A stretch of DNA of 64,000 nt from Larix kaempferi (GCA_027924585.1 BSBM01000597.1:827501-891500), one strand, 5' to 3'; positions 1-12,611 are shown, counted from the stretch's first letter. Notes: generated by a model from the sequence alone, not told the origin. Translations and numbers: made by a program.

Positions 1-1021
1 TGATCGCAATCTTTGTCTTGGTATTAGCATGGCTTGGGTGGCCAATTCTTGTCCGTCAATCTAACTTGTCTCGATTGTAGGGATCAAAACCCTAAGGAAA
101 ATTCGTAATACCATTGTTGTTTCCTTATTGTATTCATTTGGAATTTTTGGTTTGGAGAAGAGGCCGACAAGCCGTTGATTAGCAGGCTTCACCCTGGGCG
201 GTTTCTTGATGGCTCTGCAACTCCATCTGTGTAATTAAATGGTGAAATCTTTACTATAAGTTGCTCAAGTTTGATAGGTATAAGACATTGAATCCCTATG
301 GCTTCTATCGTGTGACAGGATAGGTTTTTCAATGAGCTATGCTCCGAGTGTGATTAATTTTTACATGAATGCTGCTCTTGTTGCGCCGGTTTGAAAGACC
401 TGGAAGTATGGAGCATTCCATCAGCCATTTTTTGTGAAGGTAAACTCGGCACTGTTTATTGTAATATGGTTAGGGTGTAAATAGTGTTCTTTTTTCGTTT
501 GAAAACTTGTTTATAACCTCGTGACTGTTTGTTTGGCAGGTATTGCCTTCATTTTGGATTTTACAGTACTGGGGTTGCTGGCAATGGATGGCTCATTTGA
601 GTCCGATAAGCCCTAGTGGCATAACCCTCCGTAGGTTCTCCTAGCAGATGATGGTCAACGTTGAAGTTGTGACAACTTGTTTCCTGGAATTCGTGGTTCT
701 AAACAGTGTTTAGGTTGATGTATAGTGTTTTGGTTTTTATATTAACTGGGCAATGTAACATCTGTTGATGGGGTTTCGAGCTCTGTCAAGTTTGTCAATG
801 AGAAGAATGTTTACAAGTCTCAGCTGTAGTAGTCATTTGTTTTTGTCATTTTTGGGGCTTGGCCTGTGAACACAACCTATGACTCATCAATAATGTGGAA
901 ATGAACTCATGTGTTAGCCTACCTCTACGTTTGATGAAATACAAAGTATGGATTATGAAACTAGTTTTTAATACTTATGTGGTTATCGTTTTCTTTTGTG
1001 AACTAAGAAACTTTCAAAATA
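1..1021. other. Unassigned spacer left of gypsy element 1
   Basis: I see no convincing coding region, RNA gene or transposon end here. Reading frames are short and stop-ridden on both strands, and composition is moderately AT-rich. This DNA is continuous with the sequence after position 5849, because gypsy element 1 duplicated the five bases AAATA at 1017-1021 and 5850-5854 when it inserted. It could be decayed transcript or old transposon sequence; nothing in it allows a choice. Confidence 0.5.
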
Positions 1022-1394
1022 TGTGATGATCCTGCAATAATTAATTAATGCCAATACACAAGATATCAGAAATAATAGACTCAGAATCACTTTTATATTG
1101 ATCACGGGCCACTTCGAGGGGGCAACCTCCTTTGAGCAAGCTTAATACAATTAACTTCGTCGTGCCTTCAATGAACTCAACACACACTTATATACTAAGT
1201 CTATACCCAATACTATGAGTCAAAACCATGGGACATATAATACTATGGGACGACTTACAAAGCATATCCGTCCAATACTATGGGCTAATATAAACTACGG
1301 ATCAACAAATACTACATGACGACTTACAAAGCATATGCGTCCAACAACAATATACTAACATAGTAAAGAGAAGGGTTGACATAGGTTCCTAACA
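1022..1394 (-). repeat. 3' LTR of gypsy element 1
   Basis: A 373-bp LTR. Read on the minus strand it starts TGTTAGGAACC and ends with GGATCATCACA, the TG...CA form with imperfect inverted ends. It is 13 bp shorter than its partner because one short CAATACTATGGG-type repeat is present once here and twice there. The adjoining interior bases 1395-1408 are a purine run on the minus strand (AAGGGAGAGGGGA), which fits the polypurine tract and marks this as the 3' LTR. Confidence 0.93.
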
Positions 1395-3320
1395 TCCCCT
1401 CTCCCTTAGAAAAAGCTTTGTCCTCAAAGCTTTGGTTGGAGAAATTGCTGCAGAATCTGAAGGAGTGGTTCCTCGATAGCATCCTCGGGTTGCATTTCGA
1501 GCCACTGATGCCTTTGGAGTGTCAAGGAGGATTGCCTGGAAGGATGTAGATGAAGAAGAACCCTGTCGGCTACATGGAAAATGCACTCAGAATGGTGCTG
1601 ATCGGCTTGTTGTTTTAGGTGAATTCTGGATATGTGAAGATTGTCCTTCAGAATGAGAAGAAGCTAATCGTGGTTTCGAAGAACCGAGTCAATTTCCTGA
1701 ATTGGGGAGCTGCTAAGGGTGTATGGAAGAAGAACTGGCGGTTTTTTTCCATAGACTACTTCATATGGTGTCCTTTGAGATGTGGTATTGTACCACCAGA
1801 GCGCTGCTAGGAAATCCATAGAAATAGTTGGCCAAAGCTGTGTAGGGATTGGCAAGGGTTTGAGCAATCCTGAAAGGAGTGTCGTTTCACCCTTGTTGAC
1901 TTGGAAAGTATCATCGTTAGCCACCATCTATTGAATTGTCATTTTTAGTCCCTGCCAAAAGAAGTTACATTGTTCCCGGTCATATATTTTGCAGAACCCA
2001 GAGTGCCCTGTTAATGAAGAAGCATGGAGTTCATAGAAGAGATAGCCCTATTGAACATATTGCAACCAATTTGGAACAAGCAGAGAAAGAGCTGTAAGAG
2101 AAACTGGGTCATCAATTGTGCGAGAAGGAGCATCTTCCACCATATTGTCCTTACCCTTCTTGTAAGTGATCACATAGGGATAACCCATGAGTTGGATAAC
2201 CCATTTCAGGTGTGTTGGGGAGGAGACCCATCGTTCCAGAAAAAATTTTAGACTTTGGAGATCAGTCTTGATGCAGAAATAATTCCCTAATAGGTATGGC
2301 TTCCACTTTTATATTGCATGCAAAATAGCCATCATTTCCTGCTGAGAGGTAGATGTGGCTAAATTCTTACTGGAAAGGTCTCTTGAAGGAAACAAGTGCA
2401 TTGGTTCAGCAAAGAGACCTGCATATTTATCCAAGGAAGTAGTGGAGACTGTTGATGGGTGCATCTGAATGGAATTGAGTTGAGCGATGACACCATGTGA
2501 ATTCTTCTTAAGAATTTTTTCCAAGCAATGTGAACTGATGATGCAGAGAGACCCTGGTTGTAAGCCCATAAATTTGTGTTGTGCCCCATTGACTTTAAAC
2601 TGCATCCAAAGTTTAGCAAAATCCCATAAGATGGGGCCAAGTGTGCGTAACCATTGAATGCCCAAAACCACATCACATCCGCCTAAGGACAAGGCAAACA
2701 TGTCAGAGTGTAGGTTATAATCTTACATAGAGATACACACATTGTGACACTTCCCCTTTCAAGGTAAGGTGCCTCCATTGGCAACCATGACTTCAAAGTT
2801 GGAGCAAGGATGGACAAAACAATCAGCCTGTTTGGCAGTCCGAGGGTTAATGAAGTTATGAGTGCTACCAGAATCAATGAGTATGGTAAGATGGAGCTTC
2901 TTGAAGTATCCCCTGACCTGCATTGTTTGTGGGGTGGTGACGCCGGTTACAGCATGGAGAGAGATCTCAGGTGGGTCGTCCTGAGATGGGGTGTCAACAG
3001 GCGGGTGTTGAATGTCGACCTGATCATATACTGTATCTGTATCTTCTTCACCAAGTTCTAAGGCAGGCGGAGAATCCACATCCAAGAGATAGAGATTTTG
3101 TGAATTTCTCATCACAATTATAGCAAAGCCCTTTTTCTCAGCATGCCTGCATTTCTATTTCAGACAAATGCTGGATAGGAGTTGGTTGAGGAGCAGCCGT
3201 GATGGGAGGTCGTTGGGAACCCATATTTCTGAAGGGAACAAAGGTGGGTTTGGAGCGTTGTTGAGCTGCGATCTTGTCCTCGGCCATCTTAGCCAACCCT
3301 AGGACTTCCATCATTGTGCT
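1395..3320 (-). pseudogene. Decayed gag-end/pol of gypsy element 1
   Basis: Minus-strand fragments of a Ty3/gypsy polyprotein lie here in the expected order. Around 3100-3320 is the end of gag. Around 2760-3115 is the aspartic protease region with LIDSGSTHNFINP, the active-site DSG intact. From 2309-2701 the protease/RT linker runs directly into a piece of RNase H (STSQQEMMAILHAI), so the reverse transcriptase core including the YxDD-type motif has been deleted. At 1664-1927 an integrase piece jumps from WPTISMDF straight to ALWWYNTTSQRTPYE, deleting most of the DDE core. Frameshifts separate the pieces. The order and near-identity to element 2 make the assignment secure; no product is expected. 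Confidence 0.85.
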
Positions 3321-3864
3321 TGTTAATATTTAATATGCTAAGACATAAAACAGTAGCATTACATTCCATTTCACAATAATAGCATATACAGGATCATTGA
3401 AGAAACAACAAGCACAGCATAAACACAAGAGACACAGATTTATCCTCGGAAACCCTCATGGGGTAGAAAACCCAGCAAAGCTTCCTCAATATAGATGACC
3501 AGCAATATACAAAGCTTCCTCAAGTGAGTGAGTGTGTGTTAAATGAGGAATACACCTCCTCTATTTATACACTACTTCGACTTGTCTTTTACACAAATCA
3601 TGTAGGCTTGTATTTAACCATTGGGTTAAATACCCCATTACAATTGACTGGGCCGACCCCTCTAAGGTGGTCTAATAACCCTTTGACCCACATAACACAT
3701 ACAGGGCCAACCCCTACTAGGGAAGTCTAATAACCCAAGTTACCACATTCCGACAGAGGAATAAACATTTCCGAATATACAATAAGATCTTCATGGAGGA
3801 ATGAATCATCTCCAGAATAATAAAGTACAAATATAATATTCTTTGAAGTTACAATATCTCAACA
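3321..3864 (-). mobile_element. Solo LTR of a copia family inside gypsy element 1
   Basis: A 544-bp segment starting TGTTAATATT and ending ATCTCAACA, flanked by GTGCT (3316-3320) and GTGTT (3865-3869), a 5-bp target duplication with one change. Removing it rejoins the gag sequence of gypsy element 1 exactly as in element 2 (the AACAC/ATGATGGAAG junction). It resembles the copia LTRs at 26400 and 33035: similar ends, a shared GAAGTTACA near the right end, a shared AGAGACACAGA block and a minus-strand TATAAATAG box. It is a relative, not an identical copy. No internal region remains, as expected after LTR-LTR recombination. Confidence 0.9.
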
Positions 3865-4433
3865 GTGTTGGGACAAAACATTTTGACCTCGGAGCGGATT
3901 TCATCCTTGAGACCACTGATAAAACAACTCCTGTAGACTTCATCAGACAATCCTTCTATGTGATTGGCCAATTTCTCAAATTCTGTTTGATACTCTCTCA
4001 CTGTGCCAATTTGGTGAAGTTTAGTGAGTGCTCCTGTGAAATCATCAAAAGCATTAGGACCAAATCGTGGAAAAATGAGTTGGCAAAAATCTGTCCAGTT
4101 TGGTTCGGGATGAGCTTTGATGTACCAACGGTACCATTGAAGGGCTTCCTGTTCCAAATGAAAGGATGCAAATGGAACTTTCTGGGCATCAGAAGTATTA
4201 TGCTTACTGAAATATTGTTTTGATCAATATATCCATCCAGTCAAATCAGTACCATTGAAGCGAGGAAAATTAAGCTTCGGCCCACGAAAATTGCTGGAAG
4301 AAGAGAACCTGGTGGCTGCAAAAGATTCTGGCTGTCTGGTATTGTTCATGGTTGAATGTTGAAGATGGAGGCTGAGAAATTTTTCATCCAGATCTTGGAG
4401 TTTGGTTTGGATCGCTGCAAGTGCTTCCTCCAT
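3865..4433 (-). pseudogene. gag N-terminal half, gypsy element 1
   Basis: The minus-strand ATG at 4431-4433 starts a gag-like protein (MEEALAAIQTKLQDLDEKF), then FPRFNGTDLTGWI, then the retrotransposon-gag core with EALQWYRWYIKAH, FPRFGPNAFDDF and VREYQTEFEKLANH. These features match the plant Ty3/gypsy gag family that packages element RNA. The frame is broken near 4215-4224, and the protein is then interrupted at codon level by the solo LTR at 3321-3864, so it cannot be made whole. The paralogous start in element 2 lies at 22697. Confidence 0.85.
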
Positions 4434-5449
4434 GGTGTGTGCTCATGCACGGGTGACAACCATAACCAGGTTTTTTTTTTGGGTGGAATGGGTAGAAAAA
4501 CACAAACAAAAGCTGATTTAGTAAAGGGAAATTTGGATTGGGGAAACAAACTGATGGGTAATTGGGGTTTGACTAGATTTTGGACACTATCGAAAGGACA
4601 AGAAAGCAAAAAGGGGGATTTCAGAAGCGGGGTGATAGAATGAGAAAATTTGGCAGAGAGGGACAAAGAAGCAGAATTCAGAAAGGAACTCTGTGGTAAA
4701 ATTTGAAGGTGATTGGGTGAAATCTGAGGAAGTTATGGCAAACCCTAAAAATAGACAAATGTGGGATTTCGGGCTTTAGGAAGGGGAATTGGGGATAGGG
4801 TCCTTAGGAATGAAAGATGCAGAATGGGATGACAGGGGTTCCCCGAAAATTTAAAGGGAAACAGAGTGAAAACAAGGGAGATATGGACGAAAAACTGAAT
4901 TTTATACTTTTTTTTCCAGAAATGGATCGGCAACAGCGGCGCAACGGATCGAAAATGGTTGGATCTGAAATGACAACTGGATCTGGAACGACTTTCAGAA
5001 TAGATTTGAAATGGACAGATCTAGAGCGGAAGTGATCGGCAACAGTTCAACTGAAAATAGATATGGACCCCAGGTATGTACGGCTTCCTAACAGTTCAGG
5101 TGTTTCACTCGGCCACCAATGTTGTCTGACGGCTTGCGTATTGGGGCAGTACCCCTCACTCCACGGATCAGGTAAAACTAATAACCGCTTTGCCACAAAC
5201 GACAGGTCTTGGTTTACCTCACGGGTGGGAACTGGTCAATCAGGTAGGGGTCGTTGCCCTTTTCGCTGGCAGGTCCTCTCAATGGGCCAGCTACTTTGGG
5301 GTTCCTGTGGTACTCCTCACAATGATTTTTAGGGCTTATGCCCAAGTACTTCCCATAGTTAAGCAGATAGGGATTATTCCCAAATCCGAAGCTGCAACAG
5401 ATGCAAAAAAAAAAATGGTAGAAATTCCACCCAACGAGCCCAAGAAAGT

Positions 5450-5461
5450 GCTCTGATACCA
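5450..5461 (-). other. Primer-binding site (tRNA-Met), gypsy element 1
   Basis: On the minus strand the bases read TGGTATCAGAGC, the standard plant initiator tRNA-Met primer-binding sequence. It lies two bases inside the 5' LTR, the same spacing as in element 2. Confidence 0.92.
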
Positions 5462-5463
5462 GA

Positions 5464-5849
5464 TGTGATCAACCTGCAATAATTAATTAATGCCAATACA
5501 CGAGATATCAGAAATAATAGACTCATAATCACTTTTATATTGATCACGGGCCACTTCGAGGGGGCAACCTCCTTTGAGCAAGCTCAATACAATTAACTTC
5601 ACCGTGCATTCAATGACCTCAACACACACTTATATACTAAGTCTATACCCAATACTATGAGTCAAAACCATGGGACATATAATACTACGGGACGACTTAC
5701 AAAGCATATGTGTCCAATACTATGGGTCAATACTATGGGCTAATATAAACTATGGATCAACAAATACTACGAGACGACTTACAAAGCATATGCGTCCAAC
5801 AACAATATACTAACATAGTAAAGAGAAGGGTTGACATAGGTTCCTAACA
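5464..5849 (-). repeat. 5' LTR of gypsy element 1
   Basis: A 386-bp LTR on the minus strand, starting TGTTAGGAACC and ending GGTTGATCACA. It is the partner of 1022-1394 at about 96% identity by eye, with a 13-bp extra repeat. It is followed by the AAATA target duplication. Confidence 0.94.
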
Positions 5850-8749
5850 AAATATAAGGGATGGAATGAGAACTGGGTGATGTTTGTGAACAATGAAAAC
5901 ACTGTTGCTTCTTCTAAAACAATTGGGTAGATGTTTTGTAGCTAAGGAAGACTTCGGTCTGTGAGTAGTTTATTGATTTGTAAATAATGCCTCATTTTCA
6001 ATATATATAAGGTTGAGTATAAGGGTTTTGTCTTTAAGTAGAAAAGCATGGCCAAATCTGTTGCTCAATATAAAATCTGCGACCATACTTGTTGTATGTG
6101 CTACTATTAGAATCGTTCCTTAAATGTTGTAAAGCTTAGCATGTTTGAAACGTTGCCGAGACTTTAAACTATGTCTATTTAAGGAAGAAATAGCACAATG
6201 TTTGATATAAGTCTAAATTTGAAACCTGCTATGAGAATTTGTACACTAACTAGATTCTTCCACTGTGTGATGTTGAAACCATAACTCGGTTCTTTTTAAA
6301 TTGTAATAATTCTATAATTGTTTTGTTGCTATCGTTCCAAGGAAATTTCAAAGTCTGAAGGTTTTGAGTTGGAAAAGAAAAGTATAAACCCTAGGTTTGA
6401 ATAAAACAAGCTCCTGTTTGTATGACAAGATAATAAATGGAAATATGAAAATTCTCTACTATCGTTTTGTAGAAAATAGATAAATAAATATAATCTAAAA
6501 ACTTTCTAAAGGAATTATAGTGAAATAAATGTGTTGTGATGTGTGTGAAAAAGGATAAAGATGAAATGTGTCCGTCATCCTGAATCATTAGGGTTTAGGG
6601 TTTTGTACAGTAAACTATAACAATTGCAGAACTAAACATAGACTTTGATTGCAAATTGTTTGGTATGTTAGTAAACATTTATGAGTTGGATAAATAAAAC
6701 AAATAGTATTCTTTGATAAGAGTTATATGGAAATCATAACATATAGAGCAGAAATGATTTATTTATTTAGTATAAACACTGCTATTTTAAATGGAGTAGA
6801 TTTACTGTTTTGATGAAATAAAATCAATACTGTAATCAATGCAGATATAGGAAATCTTTAAAATATACTAACTCAAATTATCCACTAACAGTAGGAAATT
6901 TTAAAGGAATTAAACAGAGATGTTTTTTTTATCAATCTTGGCAATTTGCCTATCATATCATTCTCTATTTAAATTATCTCTATACTAGAGTACGATGCTG
7001 TTCCTTTTTGCATGGGGAAAAATGCAGAGACTATTTTATTCAATCAGATCGATATTATACAAAAAATTTAAATTACTCAGGAAACTGAAATAAACTTATA
7101 AAATAAACAGTAAAAGCTAATAGACAACAAAACTTTTAAATATACAAAATAGATAAGACAATGGAACCTATAGATGAAGATAGGGCCGACAAACACCCAA
7201 GGAGTCCTGTTCCTCCCAACCTGTTCCAGAAGAAGCAGCTCAACTGTTGGCTTCTAGTGAACCCCCGAACCTGATTATTGAACCAATAAGTGGGTGGAAT
7301 CTGTGTAGAAGCAAGGCACTCAAAAATTCCTTCTGCACTCAGCATCAACCTCCTGGAATAACATGCCTTCTCCACTTAGCATCAACCTCCTGAACTCAAT
7401 AAGAGTTTGGAAGACTCACAACATGATCAACAACATAGAATATCCCCTCATCAAATCTCTTGGGTGCAAACACAGCAAAACCCCAAGGTAAATTTCCTCG
7501 TCAGGAAAAGTGATGAAACTCAGTTCATAATTTGATGGCTATTATATAGACTACCTAGGTATTTTAGTGGTCATTTTGGAATAAATGAGCCTCAAGCTCT
7601 AGTCCCATCTTTCAGGGTACTATGACCACATTTCAAGGGAGTTGTCCCATACCAACAGCTAGTTAGTTGCATCATGATGCTGCCACTTGTCCATTTCCTT
7701 CTACCCCAGATTCCATTCTACCTAGTGGATCAGTAACCACTCTTTCAACAGTCTTCTTAGGTGTTTGTCTCCTATTTTATTTATTTAATAATAATATATT
7801 GTACAAATTATAGTCATCCTTGGACACCTGTCCAACATAAAACTTTTACAATAAAAGTTATCATAATGTTTGCTAACACAAAATGTTTTTCGGCAAAAAG
7901 GATATGTTACATTAGAGTTATGCATTCCTCTTCATTCCTATATTTTTCCCTTTATTTTATTTTTGATCCATAAGAACCGCATCCAATCTTTCATAAATGA
8001 ACACAAATTCCTTTTCAATTTTTGTTCATCTAATGTTTGTAATTTTTAACTTATTTATACCCTCTAGATATTTAGATTACTTTGTACATTTTGGATATGT
8101 GAATCTTCTTACCTTCTATCTACTTGGTAATTGACTTTAGATAAGAATTTAGATCCAAAGAACTCAAATTTTTAGCCTTCTTAATTTATATATAATTATT
8201 TGATCATTAAATTTAAATAACTATATTTATAATTGGATTTGAAAATAATGAACTTTAAGATTTTTTATTATTTTACATAATACATTCAAGAAAAATAAAC
8301 ATTATCATAAAAGAGAAAATTTCATCTATGTTCACAATACTGAATTCTTATTTATATACATGAATAAAATAAAAAAAACTTTTACCTAAATTAAGTTTAA
8401 TGGCATTTCTATATTTCTTTCTTAACAAATTTTGTATTTGATTACTATATATTTAGTACCACATATTAAAATGAAACAATAAAGCTGAGAAGATATTTAG
8501 TACGATATATTATTTTTAGAAAATTATTTTCTATTTAGTATTTCTTTAATTTGTAATTGAAAAATGTATTAAAAATAATTCTAAATAAAAACATCACAAG
8601 ATCTTGTCAAAATTAATGCATCTCTCACACATATATATAATTTCATGTTCAATATGACATTGATATATCGCATAGCATTTAAAAGAAAATATAATATTTT
8701 TTATTATAAAATATATTATATGTTAAATTTATTTGAGTTATTATAATTA
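5850..8749. other. AT-rich spacer between gypsy element 1 and the LINE
   Basis: No gene is supported. Frames are short in all six readings. The part from about 7140 to 7740 is less AT-rich and looks like decayed repeat or transcript sequence, but I cannot assign it. From about 7910 to 8085 the sequence is a diverged copy of 12612-12899. From about 8100 on it is strongly AT-rich. Confidence 0.5.
7910..8085 (+). repeat. Dispersed repeat, copy 1
   Basis: It begins AGAGTTATGCATTCCTCTTC and ends in ACCCTCTAGATATTTAGA. It is recognisably the same sequence as 12612-12899, where a segment of about 110 bp is additionally present. Shared landmarks include CATCCAATCTTTCATA and TTTTTGTTCATCTAATGTTT. Function unknown. 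Confidence 0.75.
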
Positions 8750-8805
8750 ACATAAAAGGTGTTTAATACTATGGGGAAGACACAAGAAGGCAGGTTTATG
8801 AAGTT

Positions 8806-10105
8806 GTGATTAACAGAAAAGTTAAGATTAAAGGGGGGAGGGATACTATTTGGTGGGGCTACCGTCCTATAGGAATGTTCTTCATGAAAGAAGCGTATCA
8901 CCTTCAAACCCACTTGGCTAATTCTGTGGAAGATAATACCTGGAAATATTTGTGGGAGGCCAAACTCTGGCCTAAAATCACTCTCTTTATCTGGTTGGTT
9001 TTACGAGGGCGAATCCTAAGATGGGACAACATTATGAAGCATGTTTTTGAGGGCCCATCCATCTGTGTTCTCTGTGGCCAAAACAGTGAGACAATTGCGC
9101 ACCTTCTAGATGAATGCAACTTTGCAGAAACTTTGTGGGATGAAGGTGCAAGGTTTTTTCAAAAAACTGCCCGGGTTAGGACAAGCCCGAAGCAAACTAT
9201 GAGATAGTGGAATGGGAAACCTTTTCAAGGAAATATCCTGAATCGTATTTGGCAACTCTATCCTAGATCTCTCCTATGGGAGGTGTGAAAAGAGCGAAAT
9301 AAACGCTTGTTTCAAGGGAAAAAAAACTCATGGAAGGACGTCTGGGTGCATATCAAGAAAGAGATAAATGAAACGTTGAAATTAACCAGGTGGAATGAAC
9401 AAGATATGAATGTTCTGGATAATGAATTGAGATTGCTCCATACCTGGGGTATCATGGGCCTTCCTCAGTTCATTGGAGTCAACAATTATGGTAGCAAGAT
9501 GCAGGACAGTCTGTCGAAGTGGGCACCACCTCGGCAGGGATGGCTCAAGCTGAACTTTGACAGAGCCTCCAAAGGGAATTCGGGTATGGCAGGGTATGGA
9601 GGGGTGGTGAGAAACGACCAAGGCCAAGTCCAGTTCAGCTACTATGGGAACTTAGGCTATGAAACTAATAATGTAGCGGAATGTGAAGCTCTGCTACAAG
9701 GTTTAAGTATCATGGCCCGACATGGTATTAATAGTTTTATTGTGGAAGGCGACTCAAAAATGCTCATACAGACTGCTATAAAACTTTCCAATGGCACTCA
9801 GGCTGCCAAATTGGCTCGTGGCGTCTGGTGTGGCGCGTGACCTGTCTGGGAACCCTCATCAGAGCATTTAACTCCATTGTTTTTCAACACGTCAGGAGAA
9901 GCGCTAATTGTTTGGCTGACTAGTTGGAAAATCAAGGGGTCGGTCAAATTAATGAATGATGGGATGGAAATTCCTTGGAAGTTCCATCGGATACATGTCA
10001 GATTAATTGCATTAAGATTATCAAGTGTGATTATGGAGAACCCCTGCCAAATGGTGATGACAGAACTTGTCCTAATAACGAAGTTTGTGTTAATGAGGGT
10101 ACACG
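8806..10105 (+). pseudogene. LINE ORF2 C-terminus: zf-RVT and RNase H
   Basis: 8806-9207 encodes the zinc-binding tail typical of plant LINE reverse transcriptases: FMKEAYHLQ, WEAKLWPKITLFIWLVLRGR, then a CVLCGQNSETIAHLLDEC cysteine/histidine cluster. The same frame continues through two in-frame stops (9205 TAG and one near 9287). From about 9520 comes an RNase H domain with LNFDRASKGNSGMAGYGG, AECEALLQG and VEGDSKM, supplying the acidic residues D, E and D. Near 9835 the frame shifts; the new frame carries QHVRRSANCLADWLENQG, the usual end of LINE RNase H. The gene is broken and truncated at its 5' end by the insertion itself. Confidence 0.88.
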
Positions 10106-10511
10106 TATATGAACGGGACAGATGGAGCTACTGTAAGATGTATAAAAGGACTCTTGCAATGGTTCTCGGAGATAACATCTCAGCTGGTGATTTCAATTCA
10201 TGGGATTTGAAGCATGAGAGAGACATGGAGGATCGTTCTTGCATGATCCCGATGGATTATCATGATCAGCATAGGACGACGGTGACGAAGGATAAGGACT
10301 AGTTCAATTATTCCAGCATCGGATACATGATGAAGGAGTTAGTGCTGGTAGGGGATGGCTCTCATTTAAATATGGAGCGCAGGGATGGTAGCAGTCACAA
10401 ATTTTCTTAGTTGGAGCTCCCCTGTGCCAAGCTTAGATATTATTTTTCTGTTGTGAGTGTGTAGAGTGATTATAAGGGGGTGGGGACTATGCCACTGAGA
10501 GGTCGAACCTC

Positions 10512-11085
10512 GAAGTGAGGTTTTTGTGCTCATGGTGAGACTAGCACTGTTGGTGGAGGTTCAATGCCTCGGACTGGTCCAAGCAGGGACCAATGGAATG
10601 CCGCTGCAACTGTAGTTTTCTTTCATCGCTTCTTCCCGTCGGGGGTCCGGAAGGAGGTGGAGGAAATTGAAGCAGACCTGTGGCGTCTTGTGGGGGAGGC
10701 TGATTTACCTGAGGAAGCGGAGGCCATGGCCAACTAGATACATGACCCAGGGAATAATATGGGTTGTATGGCTCTGTATAACCGGGCGATAGTTACCCTT
10801 TCGGTGACCAAGAATCTTATCACTCACTGTCTGGATACTTGGGGGGATGCTTTATCGAGCTCTCCAAGGCTTAAAGATATGGAGGACCTATGCAAGGACA
10901 CTACTGAAAACTATAATTGGATCCACATGAAAGTAGATGTGCAGGAGGACAAGTTGGGCATCTCCTACCTGGATTGCCCGATGAAGGTGGCAAACCCTTG
11001 TGGGTCCATTTCCAAGGACAAAGGGGAGGTTGTGGTGACTCTAGTGTTGGTGAATAGTGACGATGAGGCGGGCCCATCTGTGTAA
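10512..11085 (+). pseudogene. Degenerate extra reading frame in LINE 3' region
   Basis: One frame stays open for about 190 codons with a single TAG near 10735. It reads through SMPRTGPSRDQWNAAATVVF, then an acidic stretch (EVEEIEADLWRLVGEADLPE), and ends NSDDEAGPSV at 11085. I do not recognise the family. It follows RNase H in the LINE and is within the target duplications, so it is part of the element or was picked up by it. The remaining 3' region (11086-11550) is non-coding, and the element ends in an A run. Confidence 0.45.
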
Positions 11086-11579
11086 TGCTCTATCTGTATG
11101 GTGTTCTCGGCGTGGCATCTACCGGCGTGACGCTTCTCGAATTGGTGTTGATTTCTTTATCTTTTGGGCTCAGGTTATTTTGGTTTTGCTCTGGTCTTTT
11201 GATTATGGGTCTGTGATCGGGATGATGTATATGTATGGGATCTTTTTTGGAACTCTCAGGGATTGGTACTAATGAATCATTTGCGATAGCTCTCGATTTC
11301 GTTTATGGCCTCTGTTGAATGTTTCTTGCCCTCCTTAACAATTTTTTCGGCTTTTTGTAATTGTGGTTTTGTGTATGTCGGTTACTTATGGATCGGTGCT
11401 GTTGGGATTTTGGGTGTGTATGTTGTTCTATGGTGGCTTGCATAGCACTAGTTTTGTTACTTTGTGGTAGCTCAGGGAGCACCAGAACGAATGTAAAGAA
11501 GATAGTCTGTAATTTTAGAACTTCGATAATAGAATGAAAGGTCTTTTTTTGTTTTAAAAAAAAACATAAAAGGTGTTTA

Positions 11580-12611
11580 TATATATATATATATAAGTTT
11601 TATAAGTATAATGTATAATGTTATCATTATGTGATATTGACATAACATTTAAAATATAATAAAATAAAAATATGATAATGTTCACTTTAACAAAGACAAA
11701 TTAAAACATATATTATTAAGTTTTTATTAAAAATATTTAATTTAATTTTTATTTAATTAAATATTTATTTTTGTTTAATTTTAATTACCAAAATTTCATG
11801 TGACTAACTTTCTATAAATTATATGTTTAATAAAAAATTTGTTTTTCAAATTTATTACATGAATTGTATGCTTATATATATAAATTGTATGTTTAATAAC
11901 AAATTTGTTACCTGAATTGTTTGTTTGCTTGCTGAGATAGAGGGAGAATAATATTTTATGTTTTTTAGAGTTAAATTCTTATTAATAATATTTAATTTAT
12001 TTTTTTATATTTAAATGTTTATTTTGTTTAAGTTCTAACCACGAAAGTGTTTTTATACAATGACAAATTTAATATATATATATATGTGTGTGAGAGATAA
12101 TTATGTAAAATTGTTATTGAAATAGTCAAAATACTAATCTATACTGAAAAAATAAAGGATAATCTTCCATCAAATTAAATGTTTCTTAGAATTCAAATAT
12201 ATTTGGATTATAAGATGAGAATATTGAAAGAATTGGTTAAAGACTACATGACAACATTGAGAAACAAAGATCTAATGTGTTGTTCAATGATGATAATATA
12301 ACAAAGTATTTAGAAAGCTCCTTGTTAATTATTGATTTTAATTGATAATTAAGGATTTTGACATTAAGGTAGAAAAAATTAAGAAGAACTTTGTTATTGA
12401 GTTTGACGGTGTAAAGAACCACAAAAGAATATTAAAAATTGAACTGATAATCTCCTATTTACATATGGAAATTTAGACAAGCCTTATAAATGGATTAGCA
12501 ATTAGTGTTTTTCATAATTTTTTCAATTAATATTAGTAGCTATATATGTCATTTTCAATGTTGGAGGAAGGGCTAAACAAAAAAATCTCATTCCTACAAA
12601 TAATTGTAAGT
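11580..12611. other. AT-rich spacer with microsatellites
   Basis: Very AT-rich, with a TA dinucleotide run right after the LINE (about 11578-11595) and another near 12070-12090. I see no gene or structured repeat here. Confidence 0.6.

Larger units (their letters stand above)
1022..5849 (-). mobile_element. Ty3/gypsy LTR retrotransposon 1, internally deleted
   Basis: This is a complete insertion unit on the minus strand: two LTRs (1022-1394 and 5464-5849), flanking AAATA target duplications (1017-1021 and 5850-5854), a tRNA-Met primer-binding site next to the right LTR and a polypurine tract next to the left LTR. The interior is only about 4.1 kb, including a later 544-bp solo LTR. Gag and protease remains are recognisable, but the reverse transcriptase core and the integrase catalytic core are missing, so the copy is non-autonomous. 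It belongs to the same family as element 2 at 21282-34611: same LTR ends, same leader and gag. By eye the LTRs differ at about 15 positions plus one 13-bp indel. Confidence 0.95.
8766..11563 (+). mobile_element. 5'-truncated LINE (non-LTR retrotransposon)
   Basis: A plus-strand insertion flanked by 16-bp direct repeats, ACATAAAAGGTGTTTA, at 8750-8765 and 11564-11579. The right copy is preceded by an A run, as expected for target-primed reverse transcription. Only the 3' part of the element is present: the end of ORF2 (cysteine-rich zf-RVT region and RNase H) and a long 3' region with a further degenerate reading frame. Endonuclease and reverse transcriptase domains are absent because of 5' truncation. 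Stops and at least one frameshift show it is dead. Confidence 0.93.
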
